Positions 1-8,256 of a DNA stretch of 64,000 nucleotides are shown here, in pieces. Source of the stretch: Mobilicoccus pelagius NBRC 104925 (GTDB lineage: Bacteria; Actinomycetota; Actinomycetes; Actinomycetales; Dermatophilaceae). The number at the start of each line of letters is the position of its first letter. Positions within the stretch are counted from its first letter, which is position 1. A program made the translations under genes and the position numbers. The DNA lies in contig NZ_BAFE01000089.1 in the NCBI RefSeq assembly GCF_000247995.1, positions 207,470 to 271,469 of the forward strand, written 5' to 3'. The notes under the pieces are model-generated. The model ran no database searches, was not told where the DNA came from, and was given only the letters and a program-made list of their open reading frames with translations.

Positions 1-269
1 ACGAGCGCATCGCGCTGCTGAAGGACTACCAGATCAACGCCGAGCTCATGAAGAAGACCGGCAACCCGGACGTCAAGTTCATGCACTGCCTGCCGGCGTT
101 CCACGACCGCAACACGAAGGTCGGCGAGGACATCTACTCCACGACCGGCATGGAGGCCCTCGAGGTCACCGACGAGGTCTTCGAGTCCGACGCGTCCATC
201 GTGTTCGACCAGGCCGAGAACCGCATGCACACGATCAAGGCCGTCATGGTCGCCACCCTGGGGGCCTGA
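1..269 (+). CDS. arcB: Ornithine carbamoyltransferase, C-terminal part (gene runs off the left edge)
   Basis: Only the last 89 codons are in the window; the reading frame begins at base 3. The fragment contains the ornithine-loop motif HCLPAFHD and the family's C-terminal helix ending in MVATLGA. The enzyme interconverts ornithine plus carbamoyl phosphate and citrulline plus phosphate in the cytosol. A carbamate kinase gene starts one base after its stop codon, which is the arcB-arcC arrangement of the arginine deiminase pathway. I therefore infer the catabolic enzyme (citrulline phosphorolysis) rather than biosynthetic ArgF. arcA would be expected just outside the window. Confidence 0.9.
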   Translation, partial: ERIALLKDYQINAELMKKTGNPDVKFMHCLPAFHDRNTKVGEDIYSTTGMEALEVTDEVFESDASIVFDQAENRMHTIKAVMVATLGA

Positions 270-270
270 C

Positions 271-1236
271 ATGCGGATCGTCGTCGCCCTGGGCGGCAAC
301 GCCCTCCTCGAACGTGGTCAGAAGCCGGATGCGGAGACGCAGCGGGCGAACGCCGAGAAGGCGATGAAGTCGCTCGCGCCCCTGGCGAAGGAGCACGAGC
401 TCGTCATCACGCACGGCAACGGGCCGCAGGTGGGGGTTCTCGCGCTCGAGTCGGCGAAGGATCCGTCGCTGACCCACGCCTACCCGCTCGACACGATCGG
501 GGCAGAGACGCAGGGAATGATCGGCTACTGGTTGCTCCAGTCGCTGCAGAACAACCTGCCCGGCCGCCAGGTGGCGTCCCTCGTCAACCAGACCCTCGTC
601 ATGGCGCACGACCCGGCGTTCGACAACCCGACGAAGTTCGTCGGCGAGGTGTACGACGAGGAGACCGCCAAGGCCAAGGCCGAGGAGATGGGCTGGGTCG
701 TCAAGCAGGACGGCGACAAGTGGCGTCGCGTCGTCGCCTCCCCCACGCCGGAGCGGGTCGTCGAGACCCGCATCATCCGGCTCCTGCTGAGCTCGGGTGC
801 GGTCGTCGTGTGCTCGGGCGGCGGCGGCATCCCCGTCGTCCGTGACGAGCGCGGCAAGCTCAAGGGCGTCGAGGCCGTCATCGACAAGGACCTCGCCGCG
901 GGGCGTCTCGCCGAAGCGCTCGAGGCCGACGCGCTCATCATCCTCACCGACGTGCCCAACGTGATGAAGGACTTCGGCACCGACCACGCCGAGCCCATCA
1001 CGACGACGACGCCGGCGTTCCTGCGGAGCCTCGGTGCGCCGGCGGGGTCGATGGGCCCGAAGATCGAGGCGGCGTGCCGCTTCGTCGAGCTCACCGGCGA
1101 CCTCGCGGCGATCGGTCGCCTCGACGACGCGGTGCGGATGCTCGACGGCGAGGCGGGCACGATCATCACGCCCGGCGGCAACTACGGCGGGCCGGACGAT
1201 CTCAACCCGCGACACGAACTCACGCTCGACGTGTGA
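271..1236 (+). CDS. arcC: Carbamate kinase
   Basis: 321 residues, close to the usual 310. The N-terminus MRIVVALGGNALLERG is the typical amino-acid-kinase phosphate-binding start. Further in are ITHGNGPQVG, CSGGGGIPV and the Asp-rich DKDLAAGRLAE region of the nucleotide site. The enzyme transfers phosphate from carbamoyl phosphate to ADP, giving ATP, CO2 and ammonia; it is the energy-yielding last step of the arginine deiminase pathway. The ATG lies one base after the ornithine carbamoyltransferase stop, so the two genes are co-transcribed. A strong hairpin follows, and the arginine repressor gene converges on it from the other side. Confidence 0.95.
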   Translation: MRIVVALGGNALLERGQKPDAETQRANAEKAMKSLAPLAKEHELVITHGNGPQVGVLALESAKDPSLTHAYPLDTIGAETQGMIGYWLLQSLQNNLPGRQVASLVNQTLVMAHDPAFDNPTKFVGEVYDEETAKAKAEEMGWVVKQDGDKWRRVVASPTPERVVETRIIRLLLSSGAVVVCSGGGGIPVVRDERGKLKGVEAVIDKDLAAGRLAEALEADALIILTDVPNVMKDFGTDHAEPITTTTPAFLRSLGAPAGSMGPKIEAACRFVELTGDLAAIGRLDDAVRMLDGEAGTIITPGGNYGGPDDLNPRHELTLDV

Positions 1237-1272
1237 GCCACTCCCGACCGTGATCGGGACCGACCACGCCCG

Positions 1273-1311
1273 GGGCACCGGTGGGGATCGATGCGATCCC
1301 CACCGGTGCCC
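1273..1311. terminator. Bidirectional terminator hairpin between arcC and argR
   Basis: Perfect 18-bp inverted repeat, left arm GGGCACCGGTGGGGATCG at 1273-1290 and right arm at 1294-1311, with a 3-base ATG loop. No clear T-run follows, which is usual in very GC-rich genomes. It lies between two convergent genes and could serve both. Confidence 0.8.
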
Positions 1312-1374
1312 GGGCGTCTCGTCTCCGTCGATGAGGCCCGGGTGGGCGACGCGCTTCCTGGTGGGGCCTCGCGG

Positions 1375-1869
1375 TCAGGTGGTGCTGCTCAGGGTGAGGA
1401 GCCGCTCGACGCACGACCCGGCATCCTCGGGCGTGGCGAGGATGAGGAGGACGGTGTCGTCACCCGCGATCGTGCCGAGGACGCCGAGGCCCGGCGTCGT
1501 GTCGAGCGCGGAGGCGAGGTACTGCGCGGCCCCCGGCGGGGTGCGCAGGACGGCCTGATTCCCTGCCGCGACGGCCGAGACGAGCAGGTCGGTGCACACC
1601 TTGCGGATCCGCTCCTCGACGAACCGTGAGTCGGGGGCCGGACGCGGGGTCGCGTCGCCGCCGAGGCCGGGCAGTGCGTAGACGAGCGAGCGTCCGTGCC
1701 GCACCTTGACCGCGCCGAGCTCGACGAGGTCCCGCGACAGCGTGGCCTGGGTGATGACGACGCCCTCCTCCGCGAGGAGGTCGAGCAGGTCGTTCTGCGA
1801 GCGCACCGCGTGGCGGCCGAGGATCTCGGCGATGAGACGGTGCCGCGCACCCCGACTCCTCGGCATCAC
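1375..1869 (-). CDS. argR: Arginine repressor ArgR
   Basis: 164 residues from a GTG at 1869; an ATG codon immediately follows at 1866. An AGGAGG at 1884-1879 favours this start over an in-frame ATG at 1911. The N-terminal winged helix-turn-helix includes RHRLIAEILGRHAVRSQNDL and the recognition region TQATLSRDLVELGAVK. The C-terminal arginine-binding and hexamerisation domain contains GTIAGDDTVLLIL. ArgR senses arginine and usually represses arginine biosynthesis while often activating catabolic arc genes. Here it converges on arcBC rather than on a biosynthetic arg cluster, so control of the deiminase operon is the natural inference, though I did not identify an ARG box. Confidence 0.93.
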   Translation of the reverse strand: MMPRSRGARHRLIAEILGRHAVRSQNDLLDLLAEEGVVITQATLSRDLVELGAVKVRHGRSLVYALPGLGGDATPRPAPDSRFVEERIRKVCTDLLVSAVAAGNQAVLRTPPGAAQYLASALDTTPGLGVLGTIAGDDTVLLILATPEDAGSCVERLLTLSSTT

Positions 1870-1995
1870 GTCGACCGACCTCCTCACGCCTCCGGTTGCT
1901 GTCCGCTCCATTGTGCCGGGACTCCGCCGTCCACCCGGTCACGTCCGCGGGCGGCCGGACGCGACAGGCGCATCCGCGGGGAGCACCATGGGGCC

Positions 1996-2859
1996 ATGAC
2001 GACCGGTGTGCGCACGCCCGCCGTGGCGGGACTCTTCTACGACGACGACCCCGACGACCTCCGCGCGTCGGTGGACGGCCTGCTCGACGACGCACGGCGG
2101 CGCGTGCCGCCCGCGCCCGAGGAGGACCCGGCCACGGTGCGGGCGCTTCTCGCGCCGCACGCGGGGTACGTCTACTCCGGGCCGACCGCCGCCGCCGGAT
2201 ACCTGCGGGTCGAGGCGTGCCGCGACCGCATCTCACGCGTCGTCCTCCTCGGCCCCGTGCACCGGGTGCCGGTGCGGGGCCTCGCGCACCCGGAGGCGGC
2301 CGCGTTCGCGACGCCGTGGGGTGAGGTGCCCGTCGAACCGCTCTCCCCCGAGCTGCGGGCCTCGTTCCCCCAGCTCCTCGACTCCCGCCTCGCCCACGCG
2401 CAGGAGCACTCGCTCGAGGTGCACGTGCCGTTCCTGCAGCGTGTGCTCGGCGAGTTCACGCTCCTCCCGCTCGCTGTCGGCGGTGTCGGCTCCAAGGCCG
2501 TCGCCGACGTCCTCGACGCCGTGACCTCCGGCGCGGACGACGAGGCGACGATGGTCGTCGTGAGCTCCGACCTCTCCCACTACCTGCCCTACGACGATGC
2601 CCGACGCGTCGACGCCGGCACGCTCGCGCAGATCGAGGCCCTCGACGCGAGGATCCTGCCCGAGCAGGCCTGCGGCGCCGCACCCCTCGACGGTGCACTC
2701 ACGTGGGCACGGCGGCACGGGCTGCGTCCTCGGATCGTCGAGGCGTGCAACTCCGGCGACACCGCGGGCGATCGACGCCGCGTCGTCGGATACGCGTCGG
2801 CGACGTTCTCGACGGGGGCGTCGAGCAGCGAGTCGGCGACGACGGAGGTGGGCGCATGA
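1996..2859 (+). CDS. amrB: AmmeMemoRadiSam system protein B (MEMO1-like)
   Basis: 287 residues. Conserved pieces of the MEMO1 family are visible: RTPAVAGLFYDDDPDDL at the start, APHAGYVYSGPTAAAGY, HSLEVHVPFLQ, VVSSDLSHYLPYDDA and the C-terminal CNSGDTAGDRRRVVGYAS. The fold resembles extradiol dioxygenases, with His residues that can bind metal; its reaction is unsettled. The stop overlaps the start of the AMMECR1-like gene (ATGA), and a radical SAM gene follows, so this is the standard three-gene set. The ATG at 1996 was chosen because the family begins there; the ribosome binding site is weak. The third partner of the trio is broken here. Confidence 0.88.
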   Translation: MTTGVRTPAVAGLFYDDDPDDLRASVDGLLDDARRRVPPAPEEDPATVRALLAPHAGYVYSGPTAAAGYLRVEACRDRISRVVLLGPVHRVPVRGLAHPEAAAFATPWGEVPVEPLSPELRASFPQLLDSRLAHAQEHSLEVHVPFLQRVLGEFTLLPLAVGGVGSKAVADVLDAVTSGADDEATMVVVSSDLSHYLPYDDARRVDAGTLAQIEALDARILPEQACGAAPLDGALTWARRHGLRPRIVEACNSGDTAGDRRRVVGYASATFSTGASSSESATTEVGA

Positions 2860-3452
2860 CCGGCTCCCGGGAGTCCCGCGCCCCGTCGGTGCCCGTCCCC
2901 GCGGACGCCGGGGACGTCCTCCTCCCCCTCGCCCGCGGCGCGATCACCCGACGGCTCGACGCGACGCCCCCGGTGGTGCCCGAATCCACCGACGCCGCAG
3001 CGTGGTCGGCCGATCCCGGCGCCTCGTTCGTCACGCTCCACCTCGGGGGGCGATTGCGCGGCTGCATCGGGTCGCTCGAGGCGTACCGGGGCCTGCGTGA
3101 CGACGTCGAGGACAACGCGACCTCCGCGGCGTTCCGCGACCCGCGGTTCCCTCCCCTCGACGTCGAGAAGGTCGACGACACGGTCATCGAGGTCTCCGTG
3201 TTGTCGGCTCCTGCCCCGCTGCTCGTCGCGGACGAGGGCGAGGCGCTCGCCGCGCTGCGTCCCGGCATCGACGGGGTGATCCTCGAACACGGCCGGCGCC
3301 GCGGCACGTTCCTCCCGCAGGTGTGGGAGCAGCTGCCCGACCCGGCGACGTTCCTCGCCCACCTGCGGGCGAAGGCCGGTCTGCCGCCGGACTTCTGGGA
3401 CGAGGACGTCCTCCTCTCGACGTACACCGTGACCGCCTGGGAGGAGTCGTGA
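2856..3452 (+). CDS. amrA: AmmeMemoRadiSam system protein A (AMMECR1-like)
   Basis: 198 residues beginning in the ATGA overlap with the MEMO1-like gene. The AMMECR1 domain is evident from FVTLHLGGRLRGCIGSLEAY (the conserved LRGCIG core), a following DNATSAAFRDPRFPPL, LAALRPGIDGVILEHGRRRGTFLPQVWEQL, and a C-terminal LSTYTVTAWEES. The biochemical role of the family is not established; it is almost always paired with MEMO1-like and radical SAM proteins. The stop codon TGA overlaps the GTG start of the next gene, amrS, which is degraded. This gene itself looks intact and full length. Confidence 0.88.
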   Translation: MTGSRESRAPSVPVPADAGDVLLPLARGAITRRLDATPPVVPESTDAAAWSADPGASFVTLHLGGRLRGCIGSLEAYRGLRDDVEDNATSAAFRDPRFPPLDVEKVDDTVIEVSVLSAPAPLLVADEGEALAALRPGIDGVILEHGRRRGTFLPQVWEQLPDPATFLAHLRAKAGLPPDFWDEDVLLSTYTVTAWEES

Positions 3453-4223
3453 GTCCGCCCCGCGATCGTCTCGACGCAGGTCCCGGCCCACAGGTGGGGG
3501 ACGAGATCGACGGGGCGCCCGCCCGCTACTGCACGACCTCGACGACGGGCGGGTGCAGTGCGACCTGTGCCCGCGGGAGTGCCGTCTGCGTCCGGGGCAA
3601 CGGGGGTTCTGCTTCGTGCGCGCCGGGAGTGAGGACGGGCTCGTCCTCACGACGTACGGGCGAACGTCGACCTCAAGGGGTTCACCGAGGATTTCTACCG
3701 ACGTCTCACCGGCGCGCGTCTCTCGACGGTCCTCGACACCCTCGTCCATCTCGCCTCGACCGGGGTGTGGGTGGAACTCACGACGTTGCTCATCCCCGGC
3801 GCGAACGACTCCGACGCCGAGCTCGAGGCGATGTGCCGCTGGGGCGTCGCGAACCTCGGCCCGGACGTGCCGCACCACTTCTCCGCGTTCCACCCCGACC
3901 ACCGGATGACCGAGGTCGAGCGCACCCCGCTCGCGACGCTGCTGCGGGCTCGTGACATCGCCCACGCGGCCGGTGAGCGGTACGTCTACACGGGCAACGT
4001 CGTCCACCGCGACGGCGAGGCGACGGCGTGCCCTGTTTGTGGCCTCGACCTCGTCGAGCGCGGCCGCTACCGGGTCCTCTCCTATCGCCTCGCGGTCGAC
4101 CCCACCGCCGAATCGCACCGGCGTGGTCGCTGCCCCCGCTGCGGCCACGTCGTCCCCGGCGTGTTCGAGCCGGAGGCCGGCTCCTTCGGCGCCCGACACC
4201 TGCCGATCTCCGTCGACGGGTGA
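3449..4223 (+). pseudogene. amrS: AmmeMemoRadiSam radical SAM enzyme, frameshifted and internally deleted
   Basis: Homology runs through three frames. Frame one from the GTG at 3449 reads to ARYC near 3531. Adding one G there (TACTGC to TACTGGC) would restore ARYWHDLDDGRVQCDLCPRE and then FCFVRAGSEDGLVLTTYGR. At about 3660 the sequence jumps, with another frame change, to ANVDLKGFTEDFYRRLTGA and continues to 4223 with LLIPGANDSD, YVYTGNV and two C-terminal CxxC knuckles. In intact relatives about 130 residues lie between LTTYGR and NVDLKGF, including the CX3CX2C cluster that binds the 4Fe-4S centre. That segment is absent, so no catalytically competent enzyme can be made. Assembly error is the alternative explanation. 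Confidence 0.85.
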
Positions 4224-4231
4224 CGCGCCCC

Positions 4232-4467
4232 ATGCGACGGGCTGCACAGGGCCGCCGAGGACTCGACGAGACGTACCGTCCGGAGACGTCCGTCGTCCAT
4301 CGACACCCCTCGCCCTCGCGGCCTTGTTCGCCGCGCTCGCCCTGGGGAATGTCATCGACGCATACCGCGCGGGTGCGCCCCCCGCGATGGTGGCCCTCCT
4401 CGGCCTCACCGGGGGTGTCGTCCTCCCGTTCTGGGTGCGTCTCCTCCGCCGACGGCGCGTGCGCTGA
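4232..4467 (+). CDS. Possible small membrane protein, start uncertain or frameshifted
   Basis: The 3' part (about 4303-4467) encodes two hydrophobic stretches, LALAALFAALALGNVIDAY and MVALLGLTGGVVLPFWVRLL, ending in RRRRVR, with strongly GC-rich third positions. This looks like a real inner-membrane hairpin protein. No start codon lies in that frame close upstream. An ATG at 4232 is in another frame (MRRAAQGRRGLDETYR...) and would join it if one C were added to the CCCC run near 4306. I read this as either a one-base loss or use of the TTG near 4324. The product is unknown. Confidence 0.35.
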
Positions 4468-4539
4468 GCGCCGCAACTAGGCTGGGCCGCGAACGCGCTC
4501 GACGCGGGCGCGGTAGCGACGCCAGGAGGAACCCGTTCC

Positions 4540-6219
4540 ATGACCACGCCGATCGACCCCACAGAGACCACGGCCTGGGAGAAGCTCTCCGAGCTCGAAC
4601 TCCACATGGACCCCGATCTGCGCCGCTGGTTCGAGCAGGACCCGCAGCGTGCCGAGCGCCTGTCGTTCACCGCGGCCGACCTCTTCGTCGACCTCAGCAA
4701 GAACCTCGTCACCGACGACATCGTCGCCGCCCTCCTCGACCTCGCCCAGGAGGTCAAGCTCACCGAGCGTCGCGACGCGATGTTCGCGGGCGAGCGCATC
4801 AACGTCACCGAGAACCGCTCCGTTCTCCACACGGCCCTGCGCCGCCCGAAGGGCATGACCCCGGAGCTCGTCGTCGACGGCCAGAACGTCGACGAGGACG
4901 TCCACGCGACCCTCGACAAGGTCTACGCGTTCGCCGAGAAGGTCCGCTCGGGCGAGTGGACGGGCGTCACCGGCAAGCGCATCGAGACCGTCGTCAACAT
5001 CGGCATCGGCGGCTCCGACCTCGGCCCTGTCATGGTCTACGAGGCCCTGCAGCCCTACGTGCAGGAGGGCCTCGAATGTCGGTTCATCAGCAACATCGAC
5101 CCCACCGACGTCGCCGAGAGCACCCGCGGGCTCGACGCCGAGACGACGCTCTTCATCGTCGCGAGCAAGACGTTCACGACGCTCGAGACCCTCACGAACG
5201 CCCGCCTCACCAAGGCCTGGCTGCTCGAGAACCTCGAGAAGGCCGGCGTGATCTCCGGTGAGGCGCAACATGCCGACGCCGTCGCCAAGCACTTCGTCGC
5301 CGTCTCCACCGCCCTCGACAAGGTCGCCGACTTCGGCATCGACCCCGAGAACGCGTTCGGGTTCTGGGACTGGGTCGGCGGTCGCTACTCCGTCGACTCC
5401 GCCATCGGCACCGTCCTCGCCATCGCGATCGGCCCCGCGAACTTCGCCGACCTCCTCGCCGGCTTCCACGCGATGGACGAGCACTTTCGCACCACCGAGC
5501 TCGAGAAGAACGTCCCCGCCCTCATGGGCCTGCTCAACGTGTGGAACGTCGACTTCCTCGAGGCCGAGACCCACGCCGTCCTCCCCTACAGCCAGTACCT
5601 CCACCGCTTCCCCGCCTACCTCCAGCAACTCACGATGGAGTCGAACGGCAAGTCGGTGCGCTGGGACGGCGCCCCCGTCACGTGCCTCACCGGCGAGGTC
5701 TTCTGGGGCGAGCCGGGCACGAACGGCCAGCACGCGTTCTACCAGCTCATCCACCAGGGCACCCGCGTCGTCCCCGCCGACTTCATCGCGTTCGCCGAGC
5801 CCGCGCACCCGCTGAAGGACGGCGACGCCGACGTTCACGAGCTGTTCCTCGCGAACTTCTTCGCGCAGACGGCGGCGCTCGCGTTCGGCAAGACCGCCGA
5901 CGAGGTCCGCGCCGAGGGCACCGAGGAATCCGTCGTCCCCGCGCGGGTGTTCGACGGCGACAAGCCGACGACGTCGATCATGGCGCCCGCGCTCACCCCG
6001 AGCGTCCTCGGCCAGCTCATCGCCCTCTACGAGCACATCACGTTCGTGCAGGGCGTCGTGTGGGGCATCGACTCCTTCGACCAGTGGGGCGTCGAGCTCG
6101 GTAAGCAGCTCGCCCAGCAGATCACCCCCGCCGTCGCGGGCCACACCGAGGCCCTCGAGGCGCAGGACCCCTCGACGCAGGGACTCATCCGCTACTACCG
6201 CACCCACCGTCAGGGCTGA
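4540..6219 (+). CDS. pgi: Glucose-6-phosphate isomerase
   Basis: 559 residues, normal for the long bacterial form (about 550). An AGGAGG lies about 9 bases before the ATG. Conserved sequences include [18 protein letters not shown] (sugar-phosphate loop), [28 protein letters not shown], and the C-terminal [13 protein letters not shown] with its catalytic Lys. The enzyme interconverts glucose 6-phosphate and fructose 6-phosphate in glycolysis and gluconeogenesis. It stands alone, with a hairpin terminator downstream. It is intact although the small genes on both sides appear frameshifted. Confidence 0.97.
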   Translation: MTTPIDPTETTAWEKLSELELHMDPDLRRWFEQDPQRAERLSFTAADLFVDLSKNLVTDDIVAALLDLAQEVKLTERRDAMFAGERINVTENRSVLHTALRRPKGMTPELVVDGQNVDEDVHATLDKVYAFAEKVRSGEWTGVTGKRIETVVNIGIGGSDLGPVMVYEALQPYVQEGLECRFISNIDPTDVAESTRGLDAETTLFIVASKTFTTLETLTNARLTKAWLLENLEKAGVISGEAQHADAVAKHFVAVSTALDKVADFGIDPENAFGFWDWVGGRYSVDSAIGTVLAIAIGPANFADLLAGFHAMDEHFRTTELEKNVPALMGLLNVWNVDFLEAETHAVLPYSQYLHRFPAYLQQLTMESNGKSVRWDGAPVTCLTGEVFWGEPGTNGQHAFYQLIHQGTRVVPADFIAFAEPAHPLKDGDADVHELFLANFFAQTAALAFGKTADEVRAEGTEESVVPARVFDGDKPTTSIMAPALTPSVLGQLIALYEHITFVQGVVWGIDSFDQWGVELGKQLAQQITPAVAGHTEALEAQDPSTQGLIRYYRTHRQG

Positions 6220-6273
6220 GCAGGCCCGCGACGCGCGTGTCGGGCGACGCCGCCACACACGGCGACACCGAGC

Positions 6274-6313
6274 GGCAGGGCGCCGGACCCCACGAGGGGC
6301 CCGGCGCCCTGCC
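6274..6313 (+). terminator. Terminator hairpin after pgi
   Basis: Arms 6274-6291 and 6296-6313 pair (GGCAGGGCGCCGG with CCGGCGCCCTGCC, then CCCC with GGGG) around one A/C mismatch and a 4-base ACGA loop. It sits 55 bases past the pgi stop. Confidence 0.75.
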
Positions 6314-6362
6314 GTTCCCCGACCCCCTTCCCCTTCTCCGCGGCCCGCGCTCGAATGGGGAC

Positions 6363-6748
6363 ATGGGTGACGAACTGTTCGAGAACGAGACCGAGACGAC
6401 GATGACCCGCGAGCAGGCCGCGGCCGCCCTGCATGCGCTCGCCGACGCACCGCTCGTCTTCAGCGGCAGCGTCTCCCCCCTTTCCGCGTCGGGTTCCCCC
6501 GCGCGTACCGGGCCTTCGCCGAGCAGGGCTTCGCCGACCGGGCCCGGGACGTCGTGCCCCGACCCTGCGCCCCGCTCTGCCGCTTCCGGCTCGCCCCCGT
6601 CGCCTCGCGCGGCGGGGGTGGAGTCGTGCCCGGCCGTTCCGGAGTCTCCACGCGTGGGCCGCGGGCGCTCGTCGGGCACCTCGGCCCCTCCCTTGCGCTC
6701 ACGAGGCGACGAGAGATGTTGCGACCCAACGGAACTCGATTCGTATAA
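6363..6748 (+). pseudogene. Unidentified gene, probably frameshifted at a C-run
   Basis: From the ATG at 6363 the frame reads MGDELFENETETTMTREQAAAALHALAD..., whose start resembles the N-terminus of small amphi-Trp-domain proteins. It has near-total GC at third positions only as far as a run of six C at 6475-6480. Beyond that, the frame with GC-rich third positions shifts by one base and reads FRVGFPRAYRAFAEQGFADR... to a TAA at 6748. One added C in the run would fuse the two parts into a protein of about 128 residues. The second part shows no family I recognise. Whether this is real decay or a sequencing undercall cannot be told from here. Confidence 0.4.
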
Positions 6749-6749
6749 G
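6719..6749 (+). promoter_or_regulatory. Probable sigma-70-type promoter of the sulfur operon
   Basis: TTGCGA at 6719-6724 and TATAAG at 6744-6749, 19 bases apart, lie in one of the few AT-richer stretches of the window. They sit about 95 bases before the leader peptide ATG, leaving room for a 5' untranslated region. The fit is good at -10, moderate at -35, and the spacer is slightly long. Confidence 0.5.
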
Positions 6750-6843
6750 TTCGCATTATGAGATCCATTTGGGGGGAATAGGTGAGGGGGAGCATGGTGT
6801 TCCCTGCACGGCTACCCCGCCGAACGAAGCCGAGGAGACCTTG

Positions 6844-6927
6844 ATGACGTCGATGCCGCGAGTGACGACACTCGTCCGCCGACGTCACGTCGACCTCATG
6901 CGGTTGCGCGCCGACCTCTGTCGCTGA
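6844..6927 (+). CDS. Short Cys leader peptide upstream of sulfur transport genes
   Basis: 27 residues, ending RHVDLMRLRADLCR. An AGGAG at 6833-6837 gives good spacing to the ATG. Actinobacteria carry a family of very short ORFs with the pattern RHVDL...LCR in front of sulfate, thiosulfate or cysteine genes, described as putative leader peptides. This one lies 165 bases before a YeeE/YedE-type sulfur transporter gene. The single Cys codon as the next-to-last codon suggests that ribosome pausing when charged tRNA-Cys is scarce changes RNA folding or downstream translation. The coding assignment rests on motif and context; the attenuation model is inference. Confidence 0.78.
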   Translation: MTSMPRVTTLVRRRHVDLMRLRADLCR

Positions 6928-7092
6928 CGCCCCGCCCCACCGCCTCGACGGCCCGCTCCGGCACACCCGTCCCCCCGGTACCCCCGTCCCGGTACGCGCA
7001 CCCGCCGTCCGACCGCCCCGCGCACGCATGCGCCCGGTCACCACTCGGCGACACGGCCCGTGCCTCCACCCCTGTCCCCGAGGAGTTCCTCG

Positions 7093-8178
7093 ATGATCGT
7101 CACCGGTCTACTGCTGGGCGCCGTGCTCGGCTTCGTCCTCCAACGCGGTCGCTTCTGCGTCACCGGCGCGTTCCGCGACGTGTTCGTCACCCGCAACACG
7201 CGGTGGCTCACGGCGTTCCTCATCGTCGTCGCCGTGCAGAGCGTCGGCATCTTCGCGCTCACCGCCGCCGGCGCGATCCACCCCGTCAACAAGGACCTGC
7301 CGATCCTCGCCGTCGTCGTCGGCGGATTCGTGTTCGGGTTCGCCATCGTCATGGCCGGCGGATGCGCCACCGGCACCTACTACCGCGCCGGTGAGGGCCT
7401 CGTCGGCAGCTGGCTCGCGCTCCTCACCTACGCCGGGTCGAGCGCCATGATGAAGACGGGCCTCCTCAAGCCGTTCAACGACGGGGTCCGCTCGGTCACC
7501 GTGCCCGTGCGGACCATCTACGAGACCCTCGGCGTCTCCCCGTGGGTGCTCGTCGTCGTCCTCGTCGGCGCCGTCGCGATGGCCGCCCACCACCACCTGA
7601 GCAAGCCCAAGCGCGTCGTCGCCACCCTCCCGCCGCGGCGTTCCGGCCTCGACCACGTGCTCTTCGAGAAGTCGTGGCACCCGTTCGTCACCGCGCTGCT
7701 CATCGGCGCGATCGCCATCGCCGCATGGCCGCTGTCGACCGCGACGGGGCGCAACGACGGCCTCGGCATCACCACCCCGAGCAGCAACCTCGTCAACCTG
7801 CTCGTCACGGGTCAGCCCAAGTACCTCGACTGGGGCACGCTCCTCGTCGTCGGTCTGCTCGTCGGGTCGTTCCTCGCAGCCAAGGGCAGCGGCGAGTTCC
7901 GCGTCCGTGTCCCCTCCGCCCAGATCGCCGTACGCTCCGTCGTCGGCGGCGTCCTCATGGGCGTCGGCGCCTCCCTCGCGGGCGGCTGCACGATCGGCAA
8001 TGCCATGGTGCAGACGGCCCAGTTCACCTACCAGGGCTGGATCGCGTTCGCGTTCATGCTCCTCGGCACCGGCGCCGCCGCGAAGGTCTTCATCATGGGC
8101 CACCGCCCCGCCGAGCAGGTGCGCCCCGGCACCCCCGCCGCCGAGAAGGCCCAGGCGAGCGTCACCACCGGCGTCTGA
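7093..8178 (+). CDS. YeeE/YedE family sulfur (thiosulfate) transporter
   Basis: 361 residues, entirely membrane-embedded, with about nine to ten hydrophobic helices. Family signatures are GFVLQRGRFCVTGAFRD near the N-terminus, FAIVMAGGCATGTYYRAGEG, and in the second half LMGVGASLAGGCTIGNAMVQ. The two GGC.TG motifs supply the conserved Cys residues that thiosulfate importers of this family use to relay the substrate. An AGGAG lies 8 bases before the ATG at 7093; an earlier in-frame ATG at 7060 lacks family similarity. A tusA-like gene follows at 78 bases, and a Cys leader peptide precedes. Together these suggest import of reduced sulfur for cysteine synthesis. Confidence 0.9.
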   Translation: MIVTGLLLGAVLGFVLQRGRFCVTGAFRDVFVTRNTRWLTAFLIVVAVQSVGIFALTAAGAIHPVNKDLPILAVVVGGFVFGFAIVMAGGCATGTYYRAGEGLVGSWLALLTYAGSSAMMKTGLLKPFNDGVRSVTVPVRTIYETLGVSPWVLVVVLVGAVAMAAHHHLSKPKRVVATLPPRRSGLDHVLFEKSWHPFVTALLIGAIAIAAWPLSTATGRNDGLGITTPSSNLVNLLVTGQPKYLDWGTLLVVGLLVGSFLAAKGSGEFRVRVPSAQIAVRSVVGGVLMGVGASLAGGCTIGNAMVQTAQFTYQGWIAFAFMLLGTGAAAKVFIMGHRPAEQVRPGTPAAEKAQASVTTGV

Positions 8179-8256
8179 TCCTCCCCCCCTCGACGCCGCC
8201 ACCCGCGGCGCCCCCACCGATCCGACCGGACACCCCCGGTCAGGAAGGAGGCCGTC

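Noticed and set aside
2589..4919. Minus-strand 776-codon frame opposite the MEMO/AMMECR1/amrS genes
   Set aside because: It runs across unrelated genes and has no domain; plus-strand families are unmistakable.
4540..6219. Frameshift in pgi, because neighbours appear frameshifted
   Set aside because: The whole 559-codon frame is continuous, with all conserved isomerase motifs in order.
6750..6843. SAM-type or other riboswitch in the leader of the sulfur operon
   Set aside because: I compared it with the SAM-II and SAM-IV patterns I remember and could not place the conserved core; only a weak GGGAGCA/TGTTCCC hairpin is visible.
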